64,000 nt of DNA from Adiantum capillus-veneris (lineage: Eukaryota > Streptophyta > Polypodiopsida > Polypodiales > Pteridaceae), in contig CM043959.1 in NCBI GenBank assembly GCA_014529385.2, forward strand, positions 16,431,309 through 16,495,308, written 5' to 3'. The number at the start of each line of letters is the position of its first letter. The stretch's first letter is position 1. This document shows, in pieces, positions 1-8,353 of this stretch. A program made the position numbers and the translations under genes. The notes under the pieces were generated by a model, which saw only the letters and a program-made list of their open reading frames with translations, was not told the origin of the DNA and did not search any database.

Positions 1-262
1 ACTCGGATGCATCTTCATCCTCTCAATGCCCATTACGCTACAAGACTTTGATGGATGGAGTGGATATGACACAAAGACATGTGGCCATTATTATTACCTA
101 ATTTGCTTTATTTGACTAATGGAAAACAATAGCCGATGTGGAATACGTTCTCAAGAATGTCCACAAGGTGTATATTATATGTTTGGTATGTGCAATGAGC
201 ATAAATTCAAGCAAGCGCAACAAAGCAACCGTAGTGCAATTTAAAATCTATTTACTGTTGAA
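1..262. other. No gene supported
   Basis: No clear coding sequence. By position this could be the worn gag end of the copia element that begins next to it, but I see no zinc knuckle or gag motif. Confidence 0.3.
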
Positions 263-514
263 TGGTACTTTGACTGCGGTGCTACAAAGCACATTATGTC
301 TCATCGTGACTTGTTTACCTCTCTCGAGGATGTGCCTTATAGGAATACAGTCACTTGTGCAAACAATGCCTCTTATCCGGTCAAGGGAGTTGGAAAGATT
401 GTACTAACTACTGCAAATGGCAGTTCTTTCAAGCTTGTCGATGCACTTTATCTACCTGGGATAAAAAAGAATCTTTTGTCTATATTTGCACTTGCTAGAC
501 TTGGCCTTTTTTGT
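263..514 (+). pseudogene. Ty1-copia protease domain, degenerate
   Basis: This is the aspartic protease part of a Ty1-copia polyprotein, which in a live element cleaves Gag-Pol. The frame opens with W-Y-F-D-C-G-A-T-K-H-I-M, so the active-site motif reads DCGAT where copia usually has DSGA(S/T). About 50 residues later LVDALYLPGIKKNLLSI matches the usual end of the domain and the start of the pre-integrase region. A stop follows at about 515, and the pre-integrase stretch to 588 is not readable. The frame before residue W is also broken. The neighbouring integrase lies in another frame, so the element is dead. Family assignment is firm; exact ends are approximate. Confidence 0.8.
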
Positions 515-588
515 TAAATTTATGGATGACAGATATACAATTCATGATCTTAGTTTTGGTGATGAAATTGTTTCCAAAGGATGGTTCA

Positions 589-907
589 GTTAGGGCTACA
601 TGCAGGTTGCAACTTGTTCATAGTGATGTTTGTGGGCCCATGCAAACTCCGTCGTGCAATTACCTTTACTTTGTGACTTTCATTGATGATTACTCTAAGC
701 ACACATGGGTATATCCACTTAAAGCTAAGTCCGAAGTGGTTTTGTGCTTCAAGCAATTTTTGGAAGTGGCTGAAAATGTCTCTAAATGTACTATGGACAC
801 CCTCCGTTCCGATTGAGGGGGAGTATATGTCTCATGAATTTAATGCATTTTTGGCTAGTCCTAAGATAAAACACCAATGTACAGTGCGATATACACCTCA
901 ACAAAAT
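589..907 (+). pseudogene. Ty1-copia integrase core, first part, with stop and frameshift
   Basis: Retroviral-type integrase core of the same copia element. LVHSDVCGPM carries the first catalytic Asp and FIDDYSKHTWVYPLKAK follows as in copia integrases. The second catalytic block reads L-R-S-D, then TGA where an Arg codon is usual (a CGA-to-TGA change, as expected from methyl-CpG decay), then a one-base shift into G-E-Y-M-S-H-E-F. The reading ends at codons for Y-T-P-Q-Q-N at 905-907, exactly where the strand of the coding sequence flips. The remainder of the integrase is found on the opposite strand immediately to the right. Confidence 0.85.
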
Positions 908-1665
908 CAAAAGACAGAGGTCCCTCTACATCACATAAGCTAGAAACAACCAAAGCGTAGCAATCTGATGCATAAGATGCATTGCCAAAACCTGAACGAG
1001 TACAACTAGACAAAGGTGCATCCAATTTACTGTCATGCAAAGTATGCACCAGCCATTTTGGCATACCTCTAGCGTGCTCATTATCAGCCCTTTTCACATC
1101 AAATACATCATGTACATCTGCATCAATAATAGGCTGATCTATAACATTTTCAGAAAAACCCATAGGCTATATATTTGCCTCATTCGAATTTACATTCAAA
1201 TTTTCACCACTGAAAAGAGGCAACAAACTGTCATAGATGTCATGTGAGCTTACATTACTTTCTCTACTACATGACAACAAGGGCTGAACAGAATCTTTCA
1301 CAAACAGAACATCCCATGAAACCAAGATACACTTTGTTTGTGGATGGTACAACCTGTAACCTTTGCTTTCATCACTATAACCAACAAAAATGCATTTGAC
1401 AGCCTTATCATACAATTTTTTGTGTTGTGTTTGTGGCACCAAAGCATAAGCCAAACATCCAAAAAACGTGCATGTGATTAATAGATGGCGTTTAATCATG
1501 CCATGCTGCATAAGGAGTCATAGATTGCAAAGCTTTCGTAGGACACATGTTATGTAAGTAGCACACATGATAGCCTCCAGCCAAAATGAATGTGGCAAAA
1601 CTTGACTCTTGACCATACATCGTGCCATCTTCGTAAGCAACCTGTTTTTTCTCTCGGAAACACCA
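908..1665 (-). pseudogene. Inverted middle segment of the same copia pol (integrase end to RT linker)
   Basis: Read on the minus strand from the right edge, this segment starts with G-V-S-E-R-K-N-R, the copia block that normally follows Y-T-P-Q-Q-N. It then gives the Trp-rich and KAL blocks of integrase, FGCLAYALVPQTQHKKLYDK and VKCIFVGYSDESKGYRLY, and the variable linker, ending at C-D-V-E-G-P-L-S-F. That is just before the start of the reverse transcriptase, which resumes on the plus strand at about 1670. Frameshifts near 1500-1600 and a stop near 1165 show decay after or around the inversion. The segment is therefore not a second element but the missing middle of the first, turned round in place. 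Confidence 0.82.
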
Positions 1666-1669
1666 GGCA

Positions 1670-1885
1670 CAAAATTCAAAAAATTGGATGGCTGCCATGC
1701 AATCAATATGATGTACTTATAGAAAATGACACATGGACTTTATGTGATTTGGCTCCTGCCACAAAGGCAATTGGTACGAAGTGGGTTTACAAGTTGGATG
1801 GTGAGATTGATCATTATAAGGCTCGACTTGTTCCAAAAGGTTATGCACAACAAAAAGGCATAGATAGCGATATTTTTAGTGGTTC
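1670..1885 (+). pseudogene. Ty1-copia reverse transcriptase, N-terminal part
   Basis: Start of the reverse transcriptase of the same copia element. W-M-A-A-M-Q-S is followed, after a frame slip of two bases, by D-V-L-I-E-N-D-T-W-T-L, then AIGTKWVYKL and YKARLVPKGYAQQKGID, the standard copia RT opening. The catalytic YVDD region is absent: the reading stops at about 1885, where an unrelated gypsy sequence begins on the other strand. The rest of the RT, RNase H and the 3' LTR are missing from the window. Confidence 0.85.
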
Positions 1886-1888
1886 TAT

Positions 1889-2110
1889 CAAGTCAGCCAA
1901 AACTTTTGGAAAAACTATGTTCTTCAGCCCATGAATTGATTTCTTTAGTTTATAAATGTGGAAGATAGGGTGAACTTGAGAACTCTCCGGTAACTGAACT
2001 CTATACGCTACGTCCCCAATCTTCTTAAGGACTTTAAAGGGGCCACAATATCTAAGAGAAAGTTTGTCACACTTTCCCATTTTCATGGTTTCGTGGCATG
2101 CTTGGCAAAT
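1889..2110 (-). pseudogene. Ty3-gypsy integrase C-terminal fragment
   Basis: Minus-strand reading K-L-S-L-R-Y-C-G-P-F-K-V-L-K-K-I-G followed by SSQVHPIFHIYKLKK is the GPY/F region found at the end of Ty3-gypsy integrases, where it helps target DNA. Upstream a short C-Q-A-C-H stretch may be a scrap of an integrase zinc finger. No reverse transcriptase, LTR or chromodomain is attached. The piece abuts the truncated copia RT, so it marks the breakpoint that removed the copia 3' half. Confidence 0.75.
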
Positions 2111-2996
2111 TGGATAGCGGGCAACCTCGCTAAAAGGAGGAGCAATCCTTTACGTTGATAAGTCATAAAGGTTCATTATTAGCATCCAAATTCTCATGTG
2201 TATGTATTTGATTGGACCTAACACTAGACTACAGGTCTAGGCACAACTTTTGTTTTTATACTTCTTGGAGAGATATAGTGCCAATTCTCCACCATACCTT
2301 TGTATGGCACTTTTGTATGTCTTGCACTATGTGATATGTAGTTTGTGTCATTTCCTCACACACTTGGATGAAACACCTTCTCACATAACAGGTCAGTAGT
2401 CTACTTTCATTTGTGCATTTTGATATCATTTTACTCTTAAACAAATGTTTTCTTCAAAAGTAAATATTTGATGTCAAGTTCTATATGTGTGTGATAGAGA
2501 CAATTATTTATGTTGCCTCTATTATGTCGTGTGACAAGCCTTGAGATGAGGACCTCAAGCTGGCTAGGATCCTGGCCATGAAAAGGGCCACAATGCTTTT
2601 GTATAAACTCGAGCTATCGCAAGAATAGCAATAACATTGACAATGACAATATAACTTCCGCATTAGAAGAAAGTCCTATAACAAGGCCAACCAAGCATGA
2701 CTATTTGCAAAGGTTGCTCATGTTAAATGTCAATGGCCTTTAGTTAAGGGCAAGCTCAGGACAATATGTAGTAAGATTGACTCCAAATTATAAAGACATT
2801 TGAAGTATTTACTTTCCACCTTTGAGTTGGAATTTGGTTGCCATCAACAGTGTCCCATAATGTACAACCATTGATTGCTTTTATTTTGCAAAAGAAAAAA
2901 TGAGAGCCAGACGTTTTGTTTTTGTACATGGTCAGAGTACTTGTGTGCCAAACCATACATTCTTGCTAAGTCATTTTGTACACAAATATTGCTCGT
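2111..2996. other. No recognisable feature
   Basis: AT-rich non-coding sequence. Short open frames on both strands lack any family resemblance, and no inverted or tandem repeat stands out. Confidence 0.5.
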
Positions 2997-3011
2997 AAAA
3001 TATATAATGCA

Positions 3012-3118
3012 TGCCAACATGGGTGTAACCTAGAGGTTAAGGTGGATGTGTGGGTGTGTAAAGACCCCATGTTCAATACTCAACAACGTCTTTCAAATTT
3101 CAATTGTACTTATTTTTA
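3012..3118 (+). mobile_element. Probable tRNA-derived SINE
   Basis: A 107-bp unit. Near its start, at 3026-3045, G-T-A-A-C-C-T-A-G-A-G-G-T-T-A-A-G-G resembles the A box of a tRNA-type RNA polymerase III promoter, and at 3069-3078 ATGTTCAATA resembles the B box. The spacing between them is slightly wide for a tRNA. The unit ends in a T-rich then A-rich tail. It is flanked by near-identical 15-base stretches (2997-3011 and about 3119-3133, 13 of 15 matching, core ATATATAAT), as expected of LINE-driven target-primed insertion. No cloverleaf can be drawn, so it is not a working tRNA gene. The SINE family is not identified. Confidence 0.6.
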
Positions 3119-3133
3119 AAAAGATATATAATA

Positions 3134-4930
3134 CACTCTTGATTGGTGATATCTCCCACAAAGATGACAAATAATCTCAAGGGGATGTTTATTTTCCCTT
3201 GCCATTGTATGAGAGTTGTCAAGTTTAATGGAATCAATTAGCAATTATATGGATGCTAACCATATAATTTAGCAGTTACAATTTCCTAGTGCATAACATA
3301 ACTCCTAGGGTGCACCTTTAATATGTTGATTTGGATGACTATAGATGAAGAGAGTTAGAAAAAGAACATATATATGATTGCAATAAATATGCCATGCAAA
3401 GTCAAGCCTATTACTTTTAATTAACAACTTTATAAAATGATCCTATAAGGGGCTTTTGAAAGGTTAGTGTGGGCTAGATATTAGTGCAATTTGCTGGTCT
3501 ATTCAAGCATGCAAGCATTCTATGTGCAAGATATCTATGCTATCTTTTTGCAAAGCGTAAGTTTATGTAGGAGATATCTAGGAGTAAAGCTTGGTAGAAT
3601 CTTGGGAGATGCTATTAGCTCATGGTATTCTGAGACCATCTAGAATATGCAATCCCATGAAGCTTGGGTATTGGCAATGGCCATGTTAGCTTAATAGCTT
3701 GAAAACAATGATGCCTCTCATAAGGAGGATGATTGAGCTCATACCTAGATTGTTCTCTTAGGTCATCCTGTGTGAGACACTAGATGTGAACCACATCTTT
3801 TAAGATGGATGCATCTTCATGCTTCCCAATGGTCAAAGTAGCATTAGCCCCCAACCACTATGAGAGAGTAGTTACATAATTATCCTTCCAAACAAAAAAT
3901 ATTCCACTATTTTCAGCTTGGTCTAGGTTATCACATACTTGATAGTGAGCAATAGATGATCTAGCAAGTATTGGTTTCTAAAATCTAATGCATGCATGCA
4001 TACAAGTAACTCCTCATGGATGCCTAGAATATGCTCCTTTCAAATGTGTTTAAACATTTAGAAGATAAATTGTATGAAATCACCATTTGCATCCTCATAA
4101 GGTTTGGAAAGATATCAACACCAATTTTGCCGTGTGCCATGCTGAGCTTCAAGGACTCACAATCCACATTTCTCTACAGGTGTCTTGTTGGTAGACCTTC
4201 ATCGTACTTCTTGCTTCCTTTGGGTATTTTTGGCCTTGTTATCAATCACTTTGGCAACGTGCTAGAAGACCATCCACTTCTTTGTACAGACATGTTGAGA
4301 AAAGCTAGTGATTCATGTTCACTATGGTAACATTTTTGAGTCTTACTGTAGAACAACCAATTCATGCAAGATCCTAGTGCTTTGTCTACAACAGATTGTG
4401 AAGCACAAGCCTTTGGCTATTTCAAGAAGTTGAGCTCATCAATTGACTGCCCGGTATTTAAAGCTTCTATCTTTAGTCATGGAAAAGGTATGAATGGCCT
4501 TACCAAGCTAGTAAATATCTTTTGGGATGGCAATGTCCTTGCTACAATGAATTTGGAAAGCTTACCTGGCTCCATCGGAGTGACACGGTAAGAGAAAGGA
4601 ATATACCGGTTTCAAGAATCATCAAGCCTTAATGACAAGGTGGTTAATATCTCAAAACTGCAGAGTAATCTATCTATACTCTGAATAAAAATTGGAGGGT
4701 TTTGCCCTGCACGTGGCTACATTTGCAGCCCTTGTACAGTTCAAACCCTTGCTTTCGCTGTTTCTTTCTCCTCACTACACAAATTTTGGCATCGGTGAAC
4801 ATCTTCTATAGGAAAGTCCAAGCTAATAATTCTACTGTTCAAGACTTTTCAACATAACTTCAAGCGAATCTTCTTGCCATTTGCTTGAAAGATAAAACGA
4901 AACGCTAAAAAAAGTAAGCGAACCATCTCA
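3134..4930. other. No recognisable feature
   Basis: Non-coding, AT-rich. Open frames of up to about 100 codons at 4031-4330 and 4364-4591 have no recognisable domain, no splice context and no bias that would set them apart from chance. Confidence 0.5.
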
Positions 4931-5754
4931 TGCAGGATTATGTATTCACATTGTGCTGTACATGTCAGCTAATCCCTTCTTTACTATCATATACCAAAGG
5001 AGCAGAAATGGCACATATACAGGAAGTGTGGCCCCCGTAAAGATGAAGTAAAAACAACCAACCTGCACAAGAATTACCTCCTCCTGGAATCCTAGCTTCA
5101 GAAAGATGTCCTCCAAATATGAACAGAGAATGCTCCCCAACATGCACAGGTAAGACAATCTAGTTAATTATTTGCACGTTCACATCCATGCACAGGAAAC
5201 TCGCTCTTGTTAACAAAGAGGCATGCTCACCTGCGTGCACAAGAAGAGGTATGCTTATGCCCCTGCACAAGAAAACCACTCTAATTGACAACATGACAGA
5301 AGCCCTAGTCTCAAATTTAGACAGGTGATATTTGTCATATGTCCTTATCAACACTACCACCACGTTGGTGATATTGGGACAAACATGAGAACTTGAACCC
5401 CTCAACTGACAATGACCTGTGGCTAGACAATACATCCACAAATTATGCAGCGAAAAAAGAGCGTAATTACAGACACACACGCTTACATGCATGCACTCAC
5501 ACCCAGAGTTGAAACAAATGCCTCTCACAGATACCATGCATTCTATATAAACTCTTTTAGGCGATTATATATGTAGTGAAAGTTATGTATTTGATGTGGG
5601 GAAAAAAACCCACAATGTTTCGAGTGTCATGTCTTAGATTATGTAGCCCCGACCTTACTGGAAGTGACATGACAAACCAAAACCAAATCACCCTGACAAA
5701 ATGCATGTCATATACGCTAACAGTCCGTGCTCATCAAAATTCCACACAAGAATA
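4931..5754. other. 3' flank of the oxidoreductase gene
   Basis: Probably the 3' untranslated region and downstream flank of the minus-strand oxidoreductase. Five loosely similar blocks with the core TGCACA(A/G)G recur at about 5063, 5138, 5190, 5235 and 5263. A 70-codon hydrophobic minus-strand frame (4946-5158) could be an exon of an unseen gene but has no convincing acceptor site. Confidence 0.3.
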
Positions 5755-6972
5755 CTAAGCTGGATTTCCATTTGCGACATTTGATGCTGAGGCACCTTTG
5801 GGCTGCCCGATCCCCTGTGACACACTGTATTCTTTCCATAGTGGTATCACACTTTCAAGATACTGCATGAACTTCCACAAACCCACACGCATCTCAACAT
5901 TACCATACCTATCTGCCTTCTGCTCTGGATAGCCAATCCCACATCCAAACAAACCAGGCGCAATGACACCACAATGGGCATTGTAAGTATAGCTAGAGGG
6001 TAGCCCAACTATCCCCTTTGGAAGCTCCCTCCTCTCAAAACCTGTTGCATATATAACTTTAGTGCAACAGGGTAGATGTTCAGCCGTAGATGTGTCATCT
6101 GATAAGACCCGTACTAAGCGATCTGGTAGCTTTCCATGCAAATTTTCCCTGCTCCATTTTGCGGTGTCACCCTTTAGTCCTGTATCATCAAACAGAATCC
6201 AACCACCCAAGTAAAGAGCATACTTTAGAGGCTCTCTGTAGAAGTTGATCACTTTTTTTGCAGAACTTTGCTCTAGAAGAGTTCTGATGAGAATGATCGC
6301 ACTGTGGGAGGAGCCAAAAATTGCTATAGTGTCATCTGCTGATACAGATGCAACAAGTGCAGAAGGGTTCAGGGCAGTTGCGATGGGAATTTCATCTATC
6401 AATGGATATGCCTGGTGGAAAGGGAGAGAGCGGGGAACAGCACCAGTCGCAAGGACCACATTGTTGGCCAGAAAGGAAGAAGCCTCTATGACAGAGGATG
6501 AAAGGAGACATTCCCATTTCGCATCCTTCTCTCTAAGCTGCGAGACCTCGCCCACAACAGAGTGAACTTTCTGTCTGAGAGTGTGGGTGACGTCACGAAG
6601 AGGCTCTGCAGCAACATCAAGCGAGCACGTTTGCTTTTCAGGCAGGTCTTCAATGGCGTACCTGCGGGTATTATTGTTGAAGGACTCGAAAGGAAAACCG
6701 AAGGATCGACAGCGCTGGTAGAAGCGAAGGAAGAGACCCACATTGGTGTTGGAGGAGACAAAGCGCCAGCGAGTACCAAAATCGCCCACAGAGAAAGAGG
6801 GATCGATCCAGAGGAGGGCGGAGGGCGGTACAGAAGAGTCGAGGAGGAGACCCACAGTGGCAATGCCGGCAGGGCCGGCGCCTACAACGCACCATTCATA
6901 ACAGAGAGGGCTTGCTGCCTCGCGCGACGCAAGAGCGGAGAGGCTGCGGCGCACTTGCCTGCTCAGAGCCAT
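5755..6972 (-). CDS. FAD/NAD(P)-binding oxidoreductase, probably organelle-targeted
   Basis: A single uninterrupted 405-residue frame. Residues 1-20 (MALSRQVRRSLSALASREAA) are rich in Ser, Ala and Arg with one acidic residue, like a mitochondrial or plastid targeting peptide. GAGPAG at 31-36 is the first Rossmann dinucleotide-binding motif (FAD). LATGAVP at 174-180 and YATGFE at 309-314 are the two ATG-type motifs of pyridine-nucleotide oxidoreductases and flavin monooxygenases. IFGSSHSA at 218-225 looks like the second Rossmann motif, for NAD(P)H, although its third Gly is replaced. The size and motif order fit the Pyr_redox_3-type superfamily; the substrate cannot be told. It has no introns, higher GC than its surroundings and no stops, so it looks functional. 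The ATG is the first in frame. A 254-codon plus-strand frame over its 5' half is an antisense shadow. Confidence 0.88.
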   Translation of the reverse strand: MALSRQVRRSLSALASREAASPLCYEWCVVGAGPAGIATVGLLLDSSVPPSALLWIDPSFSVGDFGTRWRFVSSNTNVGLFLRFYQRCRSFGFPFESFNNNTRRYAIEDLPEKQTCSLDVAAEPLRDVTHTLRQKVHSVVGEVSQLREKDAKWECLLSSSVIEASSFLANNVVLATGAVPRSLPFHQAYPLIDEIPIATALNPSALVASVSADDTIAIFGSSHSAIILIRTLLEQSSAKKVINFYREPLKYALYLGGWILFDDTGLKGDTAKWSRENLHGKLPDRLVRVLSDDTSTAEHLPCCTKVIYATGFERRELPKGIVGLPSSYTYNAHCGVIAPGLFGCGIGYPEQKADRYGNVEMRVGLWKFMQYLESVIPLWKEYSVSQGIGQPKGASASNVANGNPA

Positions 6973-7280
6973 TCTCCCTGCTGCGACTACCTACAGGACC
7001 AATCCATTTCTCGAGAGCCGGCGATTTTCCCTTGCCCACTCCAAATATTCAATTCCCACTTCCTTAAAGGAGCAGATGCTTTTCAGACCAGCTTTGTCCC
7101 ACCCTCCTCTTTATGCTGTACTAGCTCGCGCGCCCCGCCTACCGGCAGGCCTCACACGCTCTTACCACCTCACTCTGTATGTGTTTGTGTGTGTGTGCAT
7201 CTTTATACATTTTTTCATGACACACACACGATTTCTGTCTTTGGCTCCTTTAAACTACTCGTGGTAAATTTAACCCCTTT

Positions 7281-7281
<1 letters not shown>
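6973..7281 (-). promoter_or_regulatory. Upstream region of the oxidoreductase gene
   Basis: GC-rich 5' flank of the minus-strand gene. Read on the minus strand, GTATAAAG at 7201-7208 is a TATA-like element about 230 bases before the ATG, and a CATAAAGAGG stretch lies near 7110. A CA/TG-rich tract (7178-7230) and a long AG tract lie further upstream; on the coding strand the latter is a CT tract, a common plant core-promoter feature. The start site is not proven. Confidence 0.4.

Positions 7282-7318
<37 letters not shown>
7282..7318. repeat. (AG)n microsatellite
   Basis: Uninterrupted AG dinucleotide tract of 37 bases between the oxidoreductase promoter and the next ORF. Confidence 0.97.
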
Positions 7319-7321
<3 letters not shown>

Positions 7322-7380
7322 CATAAAAGCACATGACTAAAGAGACATATTTAAAATAAAAAAACCAATCTACATTATTA

Positions 7381-7761
7381 TCAAAAAGGCTCAGGAATAT
7401 ATCTGCATAACACTCTAAGTCGTGCTATTTCAACAGGATCAAGATATTGCGCTGGAGCTCTACAAACTTCTCTTAAATTTATTTTTTGAACCCAGCTCAA
7501 GTAAATCTTGTAATGATAAATCAACCCAAGCTCTTGCCTTAAGAGCATGAGCCTAATGTTGGAAAAGAAATAGGAATCAAGTAAGTTGATGTAAATCATG
7601 TCCAACTCTTCATCTACATATGACCCCCAAACAGTGTAGTTTTTCTCAATCACTTCCCATGCCCATTGCCATCCCCGTTCAGCAGGTAACAAATTTTCTT
7701 CAAAGGCATCAACAATAATTTTTTTTACACTTGGAAAAATATTCACAATTTCGTGGGCCAT
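7381..7761 (-). CDS. Unrecognised 126-residue protein, probably the last exon of a gene
   Basis: I do not recognise the family. The 126-codon frame begins MAHEIVNIFPSVKKIIVDAF and ends in a Pro-Glu-Pro-Phe tail; it is balanced in composition, with Trp and Tyr spread through it and no low-complexity stretch. On the minus strand a textbook splice acceptor (pyrimidine tract then TTGCAG at 7770-7775) lies eight bases before the ATG. An in-frame stop sits between acceptor and ATG, so translation would begin at this ATG with an intron in the leader, unless a frameshift broke an older longer frame. Coding-like sequence continues upstream at 7955-8112, where a retrotransposon array cuts it off. It may therefore be a truncated gene. 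Confidence 0.45.
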   Translation of the reverse strand: MAHEIVNIFPSVKKIIVDAFEENLLPAERGWQWAWEVIEKNYTVWGSYVDEELDMIYINLLDSYFFSNIRLMLLRQELGLIYHYKIYLSWVQKINLREVCRAPAQYLDPVEIARLRVLCRYIPEPF

Positions 7762-7954
7762 TTAATTGGCTGCAAGAAAAGAAGACAACATTAGTACTCA
7801 AAGCTTGAAATGAGAGAGAGAGAGAGAAAGAGAGATGATCAACATGGCCACTTAAACACTTTAAAAAAGTATAAGCGCAACACGAACACTTCAATTACTA
7901 ATTGTCATGCCAAAAAGTGTCAAGAGGTTCATTAGGTTAAAGTCTTTACAACAA

Positions 7955-8112
7955 CCTTAATTTTTTTGTTTACAACGACTCATATTCTACTCTATAATTG
8001 GACAGATGAGGATCACTCCAATATACCGCATTGATAAACTTCACAATTAGTTTCCAAATTTTAAATTCTTCATCCGAAATGTAAGATTTGTGATTGTGAT
8101 ATATCTTTCGCA
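7955..8112 (-). pseudogene. Coding-like exon remnant upstream of the 126-residue ORF
   Basis: Minus-strand frame containing SYISDEEFKIWKLIVKFINA, then Y-W-S-D-P-H-L-S-N-Y-R-V-E-Y-E-S. It ends in TCGTT followed by GTAAAC, a plausible splice donor, at about 7955. Spliced to the acceptor at 7769 the frame does not match that of the next exon, so either a frameshift or a wrong donor is involved. The upstream edge coincides with the start of the LARD array at 8116, which suggests the insertion removed the rest of the gene. Confidence 0.35.
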
Positions 8113-8115
8113 ACT

Positions 8116-8353
8116 CCTCAAGAGTGGACACTCAAGAATGAAGCCTCCTTGCATAAAGGCTTCCTTTTAAAGGCTTTCACCACAATCCCTTCTACTATGG
8201 GTTTAAGCTTGAGCCCTCTAGCTAGCATATACAACTTTGGAACTCCCAATGAGCCCAAGACTTATACAAAGTGGGTGGAAATATTATGCACAACCATAGC
8301 ACATCTTCCGCTTGATGCATAGCCGGTGTAGCCTGTGTTAGCCGCTGCTAACA
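8116..8353 (-). repeat. LARD LTR copy 1, truncated
   Basis: Holds only the first quarter of the LTR, from its TGTTAGCAGCGGC start at 8353. The cut at 8116 lies against the exon remnant of the host-like gene. Confidence 0.75.

Noticed and set aside
3021-3080. A tRNA gene
   Set aside because: A and B box-like motifs are present but no cloverleaf, anticodon arm or acceptor stem can be drawn.
4031-4591. Plus-strand frames of 75 and 99 codons
   Set aside because: No domain, no splice context, and typical of chance length in AT-rich DNA.
4946-5537. Minus-strand hydrophobic and Cys-rich frames downstream of the oxidoreductase
   Set aside because: No splice acceptor at the right place and no family; repeated TGCACAAG blocks give the frames.
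6562-7326. Plus-strand 254-codon open frame
   Set aside because: Antisense to the oxidoreductase and its promoter, ends in an AG microsatellite, and has no recognisable domain.
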